Shown here piece by piece: positions 57,440 to 64,000 of a stretch of 64,000 bases of DNA. Under the pieces are notes generated by a model. That model worked only from the letters and a program-made list of their open reading frames with translations. It searched no databases and was not told the origin of the DNA. Each line of letters opens with the position of its first letter. Position 1 is the stretch's first letter. The DNA is from Curtobacterium sp. MCPF17_002 (lineage in GTDB: Bacteria > Actinomycetota > Actinomycetes > Actinomycetales > Microbacteriaceae): the NCBI RefSeq assembly GCF_003234115.2, contig NZ_CP126251.1, forward strand, positions 3,758,212-3,822,211. The letters run 5' to 3'. The position numbers and the translations under genes are program-made.

Positions 57440-58156
57440 GTGCCGGTCGGTGTTCCACGTGGAACACTGGGGATCTCGGCCATCGGACCCAGATCCGTGG
57501 TCAGTACCGCCGTGGTCGGCACCGCCCGGGTCAGCACCGCCGTGCTTGCCGCCGCTCTTGTCGGTGCGGCCGTTGTCGGTGCACTCACCTGGGGTGAAGT
57601 TGTCCACGCGTCGGCCGCTCGGCGTGCACGGACGCTTCCTCAGGTAGAGCGCGGTGACGACGTCGTCATCGTCGTCCTCGGATTTCGAGATGGCGGGCGC
57701 CGCGCCAACATCGTCAACCGCTGGCGCGCTCGCATCGCCGTTCGCACAGCACGGCGTGTCGCTCCTTCCGCACGGGCGGTGACGATCGTCTGCAGTGGGG
57801 GAGCGGTGCGTGGTCGAACACCCGAGGCCACCCTCCTGCGGCAGTACATCCTGGGATCCCCTGGTTGGACCGGCTCCGTGCTGGTCGAGCAGACCAGTAC
57901 CTCCACGTGGGAGAACGTCCGCAACGTGCAACCAGTGATCGAGCAGGCTGACCGCATCATCTTCGCGTCGAACGGCCTGCATGCCGAGAAGGCCCGCGAG
58001 TACCTGCGGCGACAGCGCCCGGACCTCAGTAGCCGGTTGGCTCGTGCGGTCGATTACGTACCGGGAGAGATGACGGTCCTCAAACCGCTCTTCGCCGCGG
58101 TCGGACTTCGAAAACTCCGGACCCTGCGCTCCGGGCCTCCGTCGCCGCCCACCTGA
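57440..58156 (+). CDS. YdcF/ElyC-family (DUF218) membrane protein
   Basis: 238 residues from GTG 57440. One N-terminal helix (about 25-50) is followed by the DUF218 domain: DVVIVVLGFRDGGRRANIVNRWRARIAV, VCSGGAVRGRTPEATLLRQYI, VEQTSTSTWENVRNV and IIFASNGLHAEKAREYL. These proteins act in envelope or polyprenyl-carrier metabolism in other bacteria; exact role unclear. A parS site (57451-57466) lies inside the first codons, so the true start may be GTG 57497, giving a clean signal anchor. Confidence 0.78.
   Translation: MPVGVPRGTLGISAIGPRSVVSTAVVGTARVSTAVLAAALVGAAVVGALTWGEVVHASAARRARTLPQVERGDDVVIVVLGFRDGGRRANIVNRWRARIAVRTARRVAPSARAVTIVCSGGAVRGRTPEATLLRQYILGSPGWTGSVLVEQTSTSTWENVRNVQPVIEQADRIIFASNGLHAEKAREYLRRQRPDLSSRLARAVDYVPGEMTVLKPLFAAVGLRKLRTLRSGPPSPPT
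57451..57466. promoter_or_regulatory. parS: parS site 1
   Basis: TGTTCCACGTGGAACA, a perfect 16-bp palindrome and the actinobacterial ParB-binding consensus. It lies at the junction of the ligase and YdcF-like genes. Confidence 0.93.
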
Positions 58157-58161
58157 GCCCA

Positions 58162-58177
58162 TGTTCCACGTGGAACA
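58162..58177. promoter_or_regulatory. parS: parS site 2
   Basis: TGTTCCACGTGGAACA, identical to site 1, 5 nt after the YdcF-like stop, in the gap before the 3' end of parB. Confidence 0.93.
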
Positions 58178-58198
58178 ACGCTCTCGAGCACGGGTTCC

Positions 58199-58214
58199 GG
58201 TTCCACGTGGAACA
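58199..58214. promoter_or_regulatory. parS: parS site 3
   Basis: GGTTCCACGTGGAACA, one base off the perfect palindrome, only 37 bp from site 2 (about 3.5 helical turns). Confidence 0.9.
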
Positions 58215-58342
58215 TCGGTGACAACGGACACTGTTCAGTGGGCCTCAGACGGCCCTCTCCGTCGACGTGGTGACCGGGCCTACCCGAGTACCCGTGGGCC
58301 ACGAGATCGGCGCCTGGAGGGCGCTCCGGCCGCTTCCCGCGC

Positions 58343-59308
58343 TTAGTTCGCGACGTCCTGCAGGCCGAGCTCGGCGAGGATACGGATCAGATCGTCGCCA
58401 TTGGCGAAGTCGATCGTCACGGAACTCTTCCGTGCCCCGACCGCGATCTTCACGCGGGTGTTCAACCGGTCACCGAGCCGCTCTGCCACGTCGTTGAAGT
58501 GCGCCTGGCGCTTCGACGGCTCCGCCTTGGGCTTCACCGGCATCTTCGCCGACAGCTGCTGGGCGATCGCCTCAGCCGCACGGACCGACAGGTCCTCGTT
58601 CACGATCTTCTCGGCGAGGTACTCCATCGCCTCAGCATCCGGGGCGGCAAGGATCGCGCGTGCGTGGCCGGCCGACAGCACGCCGGCAGCGACACGGCGC
58701 TGGACGGGGGAGGGGAGGCGCAACAGCCGGATCGTGTTGGTGATCTGGGGCCGCGAGCGACCGATGCGCTGTGCGAGCTGCTCCTGGGTGATGCCGAAGT
58801 CGGCGAGGAGTTGCTGGTACGCCGAAGCCTCTTCGAGGGGGTTGAGCTGGGCGCGGTGCAGGTTCTCGAGCAGTGCGTCCCGCAACATCGCATCGTCAGG
58901 GGTGTCCTTGACGATCGCCGGGATGGTCGCGAGACCGAGCTCCTTGGTCGCTCGCAGACGGCGCTCACCCATGATGAGCTCGTACTGCGGCTCGGTGCCG
59001 GACGCCCCGGGAATCGGGCGCACCACGATGGGCTGCAGAAGGCCGATCTCACGGATGGAGTGGACGAGCTCCTGCAGCTCCTCCTCGCGGAACTCCTTGC
59101 GCGGCTGCTGGCCGTTCGGGATCACGTCGAGAGGGTTGAGGTTGGCCAGCCGGGCACCGGGCACGGCGACGAGGTCATCCGCCGTCGGAGCGGACGACGG
59201 CGTCCCCCCGGTGGGGAAGAAGACGTCCACCGGGCGTTCCTGCTGCTCCGTCGCGGTCGGGATGAGCGCGCCGATCCCTCGGCCGAGTCCGGTTCGCTTC
59301 GGTGCCAT
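58343..59308 (-). CDS. parB: chromosome-partitioning protein ParB
   Basis: 321 residues. The conserved GLGRGIGALIP start is followed by the N-terminal CTPase domain with IPNGQQPRKEF and GERRLRA (CTP-binding C-motif), then ENLHRAQLNPLEEASAYQQL. HTH EQLAQRIGRSRPQITNTIRLL contacts parS, and the C-terminal dimer domain ends DLIRILAELGL. It loads at the four parS sites here and organises the origin. Start overlaps the parA stop by one base. Confidence 0.97.
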   Translation of the reverse strand: MAPKRTGLGRGIGALIPTATEQQERPVDVFFPTGGTPSSAPTADDLVAVPGARLANLNPLDVIPNGQQPRKEFREEELQELVHSIREIGLLQPIVVRPIPGASGTEPQYELIMGERRLRATKELGLATIPAIVKDTPDDAMLRDALLENLHRAQLNPLEEASAYQQLLADFGITQEQLAQRIGRSRPQITNTIRLLRLPSPVQRRVAAGVLSAGHARAILAAPDAEAMEYLAEKIVNEDLSVRAAEAIAQQLSAKMPVKPKAEPSKRQAHFNDVAERLGDRLNTRVKIAVGARKSSVTIDFANGDDLIRILAELGLQDVAN

Positions 59309-60201
59309 CAGTCCTGTGCTCCTCGTGCTGCGATCTCGGCCGCCGCCTCCAGGTAGGAGAGCGAGCCGGTGGAGTTGACGTCGTACGCGACCACGCTCTG
59401 GCCGTAGCTTGGTGCTTCGCTCACACGGACGGACCGTGGGATGACCGCGTTGAGGACCTGACCGCCGAAGTGCTCGCGCACGTCAGCGGCGACCTGGTTG
59501 GAGAGGTTGGTCCGGCTGTCGTACATGGTGAGCAGGATCGTCGACACCCGGAGGTTCGGGTTGAGGTGCCGCTCGATGAGCTCGATGTTCCGCAGGAGCT
59601 GGCTGAGACCCTCGAGCGCGTAGTACTCGCACTGGATCGGGATCAGGACTTCCTGCGCCGCGACGAACGCGTTGATCGTCAGCAGGCCGAGCGACGGCGG
59701 GCAGTCGATGAAGACGTAGTGGTACGGCTCGTCCAGTGACGCCAGGTATTCGTCGAGTGCCGTGCGGAGCCGCTGCTCACGCGCGACGAGGGAGACCAGC
59801 TCGATCTCCGCACCCGCGAGGTGGATCGTCGCCGGAACACACCAGAGGGTGTCCGACTCAGGGGATCGCTGCACCGTGTCGGCGATGGGCGCCTCGTCGA
59901 CGATCACGTCGTAGATGCTCGCCACCTCGGCCTGGTGGTTCACACCGAGCGCCGTCGACGCATTTCCCTGCGGGTCGAGGTCGATGACCAGGACCCGCGC
60001 TCCGCCGTGCGCGAGCGCCGCAGCGAGGTTGACCGTACTGGTCGTCTTGCCGACGCCGCCCTTCTGGTTGGACACGGTGAACACTCGCGTCTTCGCCGGC
60101 AAGGGGAACTGCTGTGTCGCGATCGCACGCCGACGACGGTTCAGATCAGCGATCTCACGAGCGAGCGGTGTCGACGCGTCGTAATCGGTCGATGAACTCA
60201 A
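59308..60201 (-). CDS. parA: chromosome-partitioning ATPase ParA
   Basis: 297 residues. Deviant Walker A KGGVGKTT (47-54), VLVIDLDPQGNAST, and FIDCPPSLGLLTINAFVA (Walker B). It moves ParB-bound origins and binds DNA nonspecifically when bound to ATP. The start appears to be TTG at 60201, since AAGAGG lies 6 nt upstream and no better ATG or GTG fits the conserved N-terminus. A parS site sits 23 bp upstream. Confidence 0.95.
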   Translation of the reverse strand: MSSSTDYDASTPLAREIADLNRRRRAIATQQFPLPAKTRVFTVSNQKGGVGKTTSTVNLAAALAHGGARVLVIDLDPQGNASTALGVNHQAEVASIYDVIVDEAPIADTVQRSPESDTLWCVPATIHLAGAEIELVSLVAREQRLRTALDEYLASLDEPYHYVFIDCPPSLGLLTINAFVAAQEVLIPIQCEYYALEGLSQLLRNIELIERHLNPNLRVSTILLTMYDSRTNLSNQVAADVREHFGGQVLNAVIPRSVRVSEAPSYGQSVVAYDVNSTGSLSYLEAAAEIAARGAQD

Positions 60202-60224
60202 CGATTACCTCTTCCCCGGTTCGG

Positions 60225-60240
60225 TGTTTCACGTGGAACG
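60225..60240. promoter_or_regulatory. parS: parS site 4
   Basis: TGTTTCACGTGGAACG, two bases off the perfect palindrome, between rsmG and parA. ParB binding here could also autoregulate parAB. Confidence 0.88.
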
Positions 60241-60282
60241 CGGAGCCACTGGCGGCCGGTCGAACCGGCCCGAGCCGCAGCG

Positions 60283-60927
60283 TCAGTCAACTGTAGCCCG
60301 GAAGACGCGCGTGGTCTCCTCGACCACACCGACTCCGAGCTCGAGCACCTCGACATCAGTCAGGCGCTTGCGGAGGATCACCTTCCGAGCCTTCTCGATC
60401 TCGTCCTCGACCCGAGCACCCTTCATCAGGATGAGCTGGCCACCAGAACGGACGAGCGGCACGGTGAGCGGGATGAGCTTCGACAGCGCACTCACTGCGC
60501 GCGCCGTCACCTGGTCCACGACGATGCTGTCTGCGACGTCCTCAGCACGGGCCCGGACGACGTCGACGTTGTCGAGACCCAATCGGTCAGCCTCTGACGT
60601 GAGCCAGTCCACCCGACGCTCCATCGGCTCGATCAGGGTGAGGTGCACGTCTGGCCGGGCGATCGCGAGCACCAGGCCGGGAAGGCCGGCACCGGAACCG
60701 ATGTCCGCGACGCGGCCACGTGCCTCCAGGAGGGGAGCAAGCAGCACGGAATTGAGGATGTGTCGGGTCCAGAGCCGCGGCAGTTCGAGCGGGCCGATCA
60801 GGCCCAGCTCCTCGCCGCGACGCGCGAGCTCGTTCGTGAAGGACCGAGCGACGTCGATGCGGTCCCCGAAGAGCGTGGCCGCAGCGGCCGGTTCCGACTC
60901 GAGCACGGGCGGAGCCGTGTCGGTCAT
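60283..60927 (-). CDS. rsmG: 16S rRNA (guanine527-N7)-methyltransferase
   Basis: 214 residues. LWTRHILNSVLLAPLLE and VADIGSGAGLPGLVLAIARPDVHLTLIEPM form the SAM site typical of RsmG/GidB, followed by VVRARAEDVADSIVVDQVTARAVSALSKL. It methylates G527 of 16S rRNA; loss gives low-level streptomycin resistance. Starts within the jag stop (ATGA), so is translationally coupled. Confidence 0.96.
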   Translation of the reverse strand: MTDTAPPVLESEPAAAATLFGDRIDVARSFTNELARRGEELGLIGPLELPRLWTRHILNSVLLAPLLEARGRVADIGSGAGLPGLVLAIARPDVHLTLIEPMERRVDWLTSEADRLGLDNVDVVRARAEDVADSIVVDQVTARAVSALSKLIPLTVPLVRSGGQLILMKGARVEDEIEKARKVILRKRLTDVEVLELGVGVVEETTRVFRATVD

Positions 60928-61493
60928 CGGGTGACGACCGTGTGGCGGTCCCGACCCTCACCCTCGGACTCCGAGTGGAAGCCCTTCTCGGCGACCAGAT
61001 CGTGCACCAGCTTGCGCTCGTACGACGACATCGGCGGGAGTGCTGCAGTGGTCGACCCGGCCTCGATGCGCTCGACGGCCGTGTCGACCAGTCGCTGGAG
61101 CTCCGTCGCGCGGGCATCCCGCGAACCACCGACGTCGAGGATGATTCGGCTGAACTCGCCCGTCTCCGCCTGGACCGCGATGCGGGTGAGCTCCTGCAGC
61201 GCCGACACCGTGTCCGGCTTCGAGAGGACGCGCAGGGCATCGCCCTCGTCCGTCACGGAGAGGTAGACGCGACCGCCGCGCTCCTCGATCTCGATGTCGC
61301 CGTCGAGGTCGCAGATGTCGAGGAGTTCCTCGATGTAGTCGGCCGCGATGTCCGCTTCGTCGCGCACGTCCTCATCGGAGGCCTCGGACTCGACTGCGTC
61401 GGCACCGATCGCGTCGGCACTGACTGCGTCGACTCTGACTGCGTCGGTCTCGATCGGGGTGTCCACGGCGTCCGCGATGTCTTGCTCGGTCAC
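60924..61493 (-). CDS. jag: R3H/KH-domain RNA-binding protein (Jag/KhpB)
   Basis: 189 residues. The N-terminal half is a long acidic, Ala/Asp-rich low-complexity region, then a KH-like domain (AADYIEELLDICDLDGDIEIEERGGRVYLSVTDEGDALRVLSKPDTVSALQEL) and an R3H domain (AALPPMSSYERKLVHDLVAEKGFHSESEGEGRDRHTVV). The Jag_N domain of Firmicutes is absent. RNA chaperone-like, usually encoded after yidC. GTG start directly after the yidC stop. Confidence 0.93.
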   Translation of the reverse strand: MTEQDIADAVDTPIETDAVRVDAVSADAIGADAVESEASDEDVRDEADIAADYIEELLDICDLDGDIEIEERGGRVYLSVTDEGDALRVLSKPDTVSALQELTRIAVQAETGEFSRIILDVGGSRDARATELQRLVDTAVERIEAGSTTAALPPMSSYERKLVHDLVAEKGFHSESEGEGRDRHTVVTR

Positions 61494-62474
61494 TTACTTC
61501 TTCCCGTTCTTCTTGGAGCGGTTCTTGCCCACCGGCTGCTGACGCTGCGTGGTGACGCGGACGGCTTCGATCTCGGCCGCACCTGCTCCGGCACCCGCCT
61601 CGGCGAGGACCGGCGTAGCGGCGCCGCTGCGCTGGGCCTTCTTGGCGAGACGGGCTTCACGTGCAAGCGCTGCCTCGGAGCCCGGCGTCGGCATGCTGCG
61701 GATGACGAAGTACTGCTGCGCCATCGTCCAGATGTTCGAGGCCAGCCAGTAGAACATGACGCCGAGGGGGAAGGACAGACCCGAGATGACGAAGACCAGC
61801 GGGAGGATGTACAGCATCATCTTCTGCTGGCGGTACATCGGGGACGCCTTGGTCTCCGGGGACATGTTCTTCGCGACGAGCTGCAGCTGCGTGATGAACT
61901 GCGACGCCGTCATGACGACGATCATGAAGCCGGCGATCGCACGGACTTCCCAGCCGGACGCGTTCGTGAACGTCTCGTGCAGCGGGGCGCCGAACAGCGA
62001 AGCGTTGCCGAAGGACGACGCGAGGTCGTTCGTCAGCAGGCCGATGCCGGTCTTGTTGATCTGCGCCTCGTGCAGCACCGAGTACAGCGAGAAGAAGATC
62101 GGCATCTGGATGAGCAGCGGCAGGCAGGAGCTGAGCGGGTTCGTCCCGGTCTCCTTGTACAGCGCCATGGTCTCGCGGCTCATGGCCTCACGCGAGAACT
62201 GGTCCTTCTTGCCCTTGTACTTGTCCTGGATCTTCTTGAGCTGCGGGGCCACCTCGAGCATGCGGCGCTGCGACTTGATCTGGCGCACGAAGATCGGGAT
62301 GAGCGCGGCACGGACCACGAACGTCAGGAAGATGATGGAGAGGACCCAGGTGATGCCCGCGCCCGGGTCCATGCCGAGGTTCTCGAAGATCCAGTGGAAG
62401 CCGACGAGGATGGCCGAGACCACCCATTTGAGCGGCCAGAGGATCGTACCGATGAGGTCCATTGGGACGGTCAC
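61494..62474 (-). CDS. yidC: membrane protein insertase YidC
   Basis: 326 residues. Five-helix YidC/Oxa1 core of actinobacterial length: IFLTFVVRAALIPIFVRQIKSQRRM (with the conserved groove Arg), KLK-type KKIQDKYKGKKDQFSRE cytoplasmic hairpin, LPLLIQMPIFFSLYSVL, and LSFPLGVMFYWLASNIWTMAQQYFV, then a basic tail KNRSKKNGKK. It inserts membrane proteins with or without SecYEG. GTG 62474 overlaps the yidD stop by 4 nt; ATG 62462 is an alternative start. Confidence 0.96.
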   Translation of the reverse strand: MTVPMDLIGTILWPLKWVVSAILVGFHWIFENLGMDPGAGITWVLSIIFLTFVVRAALIPIFVRQIKSQRRMLEVAPQLKKIQDKYKGKKDQFSREAMSRETMALYKETGTNPLSSCLPLLIQMPIFFSLYSVLHEAQINKTGIGLLTNDLASSFGNASLFGAPLHETFTNASGWEVRAIAGFMIVVMTASQFITQLQLVAKNMSPETKASPMYRQQKMMLYILPLVFVISGLSFPLGVMFYWLASNIWTMAQQYFVIRSMPTPGSEAALAREARLAKKAQRSGAATPVLAEAGAGAGAAEIEAVRVTTQRQQPVGKNRSKKNGKK

Positions 62475-62866
62475 GCCTTTCGAGTGCGCTGGGGGAGCAG
62501 GACCGGGAGGGATGTCCCGACCGCGGTCTGCGGCTGCTGCTGGGTCGGCGCGAGCACGAACCCGAACCGGTTGACGTCGTAGGGACGGCGCCGTTCACGG
62601 ACGTCGTCGATTCCCCCGGCTGCCCAGGGGTTGCATCGTGCGATGCGCCATGCGCCCATCGACGATCCACGGACGACGCCGTACTGCTGGATCGCCTCGA
62701 GCGCGTACCGCGAACACGAGGGGTGGTACCGGCAGACGTTCCCGTAGAGCGGGGAGATGACTGCGCGGTACGCACGCAGCACGACGACACACGCGTTGCG
62801 CGGGAGCAACGCGATGCCCCAGGCGAGTCGAGTCAACGCCCGCCCGGTCCACATGCTGCGGTTCAT
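62471..62866 (-). CDS. yidD: membrane protein insertion efficiency factor YidD
   Basis: 131 residues. LLPRNACVVVLRAYRAVISPLYGNVCRYHPSCSRYALEAIQQYGVVRGSSMGAWRIARCNPWAAGGIDDV is the full YidD/DUF37 domain with its conserved Cys and HPSCSRYA motif. The C-terminus is extended relative to E. coli. It aids YidC. The ATG at 62866 overlaps the rnpA stop (ATGA). Confidence 0.95.
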   Translation of the reverse strand: MNRSMWTGRALTRLAWGIALLPRNACVVVLRAYRAVISPLYGNVCRYHPSCSRYALEAIQQYGVVRGSSMGAWRIARCNPWAAGGIDDVRERRRPYDVNRFGFVLAPTQQQPQTAVGTSLPVLLPQRTRKA

Positions 62867-63225
62867 GCTGCCTTCTCCACACCACGCGCACAGGAGCGCG
62901 AGACGTCTTCGAGCAGGGTAGGCCATCCGGCCTGCGCAGCGGCTGGCAGTGCGCGGACCACCACGTCGTACCCGACGGGGACGTCCACGAGCAGTCCGTG
63001 CGCGATCGCCTTCAGGCGACGCCTGATCAGGTTGCGGGTCACGGCGTTGCCCACCGTCTTGGCGACGATGAAGCCGAAACGCGTCGGCCGGGCATCGACC
63101 ACGCCATCGTCCGTGGGGCGACGGACCACCGATACGACGGCGTGCGCCGTGACGCTCCTGCGACCACGACGCACGACGGACCGGTAGTCGTCACCTCGGA
63201 CGATGCGGTTGGCGCGGGCCAACAC
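62863..63225 (-). CDS. rnpA: ribonuclease P protein component
   Basis: 120 residues. ANRIVRGDDYRSVVRRGRR and the RNR motif AVTRNLIRRRLKAIAHGLL mark RnpA; FGFIVAKTVGNA is the central strand. It helps the RNase P RNA process tRNA 5' ends. GTG 63225 is chosen from homology; upstream codons would read through a repeat region. No clear ribosome site precedes it, unlike rpmH. Confidence 0.94.
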   Translation of the reverse strand: MLARANRIVRGDDYRSVVRRGRRSVTAHAVVSVVRRPTDDGVVDARPTRFGFIVAKTVGNAVTRNLIRRRLKAIAHGLLVDVPVGYDVVVRALPAAAQAGWPTLLEDVSRSCARGVEKAA

Positions 63226-63268
63226 GATCGCTACCAGGTACCGAGACGTGACCGGACGGGACGGCACC

Positions 63269-63328
63269 CGTTCGAGCACTGCCCGTTCGAGCACTGCTCG
63301 TTCAGGCGCTGCTCGTTCAGGCGCTGAG
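63269..63328. repeat. 15-bp tandem repeat x4 between rpmH and rnpA
   Basis: Units at 63269, 63284, 63299 and 63314: CGTTCGAGCACTGC(C/T) twice, then CGTTCAGGCGCTG(C/A)(T/G) twice. The last unit overlaps the final rpmH codons and stop. It separates two genes normally only tens of bases apart, and could set their relative expression or have arisen by slippage. Confidence 0.8.
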
Positions 63329-63454
63329 CTCGGTGCGGCCCTTGGCGCGACGCGCGGCGAGGATCGCACGGCCGGCGCGGGTACGCATGCGCAGGCGGAA
63401 GCCGTGCTTCTTGGCGCGGCGGCGGTTGTTCGGCTGGAAGGTGCGCTTGCTCAT
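63317..63454 (-). CDS. rpmH: 50S ribosomal protein L34
   Basis: 45 residues. [19 protein letters not shown] and [19 protein letters not shown], then GRTELSA, the standard L34. GGAGAT ribosome site 6 nt before the ATG. First gene of the rpmH-rnpA-yidD-yidC-jag-rsmG operon, reading away from oriC. Confidence 0.97.
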   Translation of the reverse strand: MSKRTFQPNNRRRAKKHGFRLRMRTRAGRAILAARRAKGRTELSA

Positions 63455-64000
63455 GATGATCTCCACACGGCTGCGCTGGAGGAAACTCAGCGCAATCCGT
63501 CACGTATGTGTCGCCGCTCGGTGCCGAACGACGCAGATGGGCGCGACCGGATGGCCGCAGTCAACTGGTTAACGGTACGTGACAGCAGCGGACAGGTCAA
63601 ACGCGGTGCACGGACCTCGTCGCGGGAGCCGTGCGCACGATCATTATCCACATTGGGGAAAACGTGCGTTCGGTGCGACGCGCCTCGGTCCTTTACAGTG
63701 GTGTGATCGATCCGCCCGTTGCCCGGCAGGACGGGGGAATCTCCCCGACGTGCACCAGCTGGTGGACGTGGACAAGACTGTGGACAACCCTGTGGAACGC
63801 CAGCGGGCCGACACGCGGTCCGGGCCGTCGAAGAAGCCACCCGGACACGGACGACCCGCCGGACGACACGGAGCGTCGCGCGCGTCGGGGCAACCGGCCC
63901 AGCCCACGGCCGGCCCTGCGGCACCACCGGCGGGGCCCCACCGCACGACCACACGACACAGCGCACCACGACACGAAACAGACCAGGAGACGAGCGCGAC
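63455..64000. other. oriC: left flank of oriC (rpmH-dnaA intergenic region)
   Basis: 546 bp with no recognisable gene. DnaA boxes: TTATCCACA at 63644-63652, TGTGGACAA (TTGTCCACA on minus) at 63779-63787 and one-mismatch CGTGGACAA at 63767-63775. TTGACT on the minus strand (about 63565) may belong to the rpmH promoter. The last bases (CAGGAGACGAGC, 63979-63990) look like a ribosome site for dnaA beyond the window. The unwinding region and other boxes probably lie outside or after dnaA. Confidence 0.75.

Noticed and set aside
58161..58346. Short plus-strand frame starting at parS site 2 (MFHVEQ...)
   Set aside because: The residues simply translate the parS palindromes; no ribosome site, no conservation expected.
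1..64000. tRNA genes, rRNA, CRISPR arrays, IS elements or transposases
   Set aside because: No T-loop/anticodon patterns, regular spacer arrays, transposase motifs or terminal repeats with target duplications were recognised by eye; a tRNAscan or Infernal run could still find small RNAs.

Overview
The window is about 64 kb of very GC-rich (roughly 70%) actinobacterial chromosome. Gene content and order at the right end (dnaB, rplI-rpsR-ssb-rpsF, cca, murJ, trxB-trxA, parB-parA, rsmG, jag, yidC, yidD, rnpA, rpmH, then the non-coding left flank of oriC/dnaA) are those of the replication-origin region of a Micrococcales bacterium. Overall style (dense genes, many leaderless starts, DUF6049 next to murJ) points to Microbacteriaceae, most likely Curtobacterium or a close relative; the genus is an inference. 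dnaA itself should begin just beyond position 64000.

Left part, about 1-44 kb, is accessory: many small independently regulated transcription units for redox and xenobiotic handling. It holds three aldo/keto reductases, six SDR or NAD(P)-binding proteins, an epimerase-like protein, a Tat/lipoprotein FAD oxidase, a GMC oxidoreductase with an N-terminal gluconate-dehydrogenase-subunit-3-like domain, a PQQ-type sugar dehydrogenase lipoprotein, carboxymuconolactone-decarboxylase, cupin and VOC proteins, two alpha/beta hydrolases, two intact MFS exporters and one decayed one, and two PadR-controlled ABC exporters (7.7-11.9 kb and 25.1-27.5 kb). Almost every unit has its own regulator (PadR x2, ArsR, TetR x2, MmyB-type XRE x3, MerR, AraC, MarR), and several have visible palindromic operators. 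Cell-envelope genes (an LCP-family ligase, CopC, an SGNH hydrolase) are mixed in. A low-information stretch at about 41.4-43.0 kb carries an orphan lipoprotein and a broken MFS gene and looks like a recombination scar.

Right part, 44-64 kb, is housekeeping. DnaB is followed by a 520-bp intergenic region with a dense cluster of DnaA boxes, then the rpsF-ssb-rpsR-rplI operon. Next come a divergent pair, cca and a 1357-residue ORF in which a DUF6049 secreted/TM protein is joined in frame to the lipid II flippase MurJ, then trxB-trxA, an aminotransferase, a D-Ala-D-Ala-ligase-like gene and a YdcF-like gene. The parAB segment has four parS sites, and the classical jag-yidC-yidD-rnpA-rpmH operon reads away from oriC.

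Three genome-wide habits show in the sequence. (1) More than 20 genes have a TAnnnT -10 hexamer 6-8 nt before the start codon, so they should be leaderless. (2) A family of GGAGGCGCG palindromes (at least eight copies) sits in gene ends and probably serves as bidirectional terminators. (3) Three intergenic regions hold unrelated but similarly built long inverted repeats. No tRNA, rRNA, IS element or CRISPR array was recognised.
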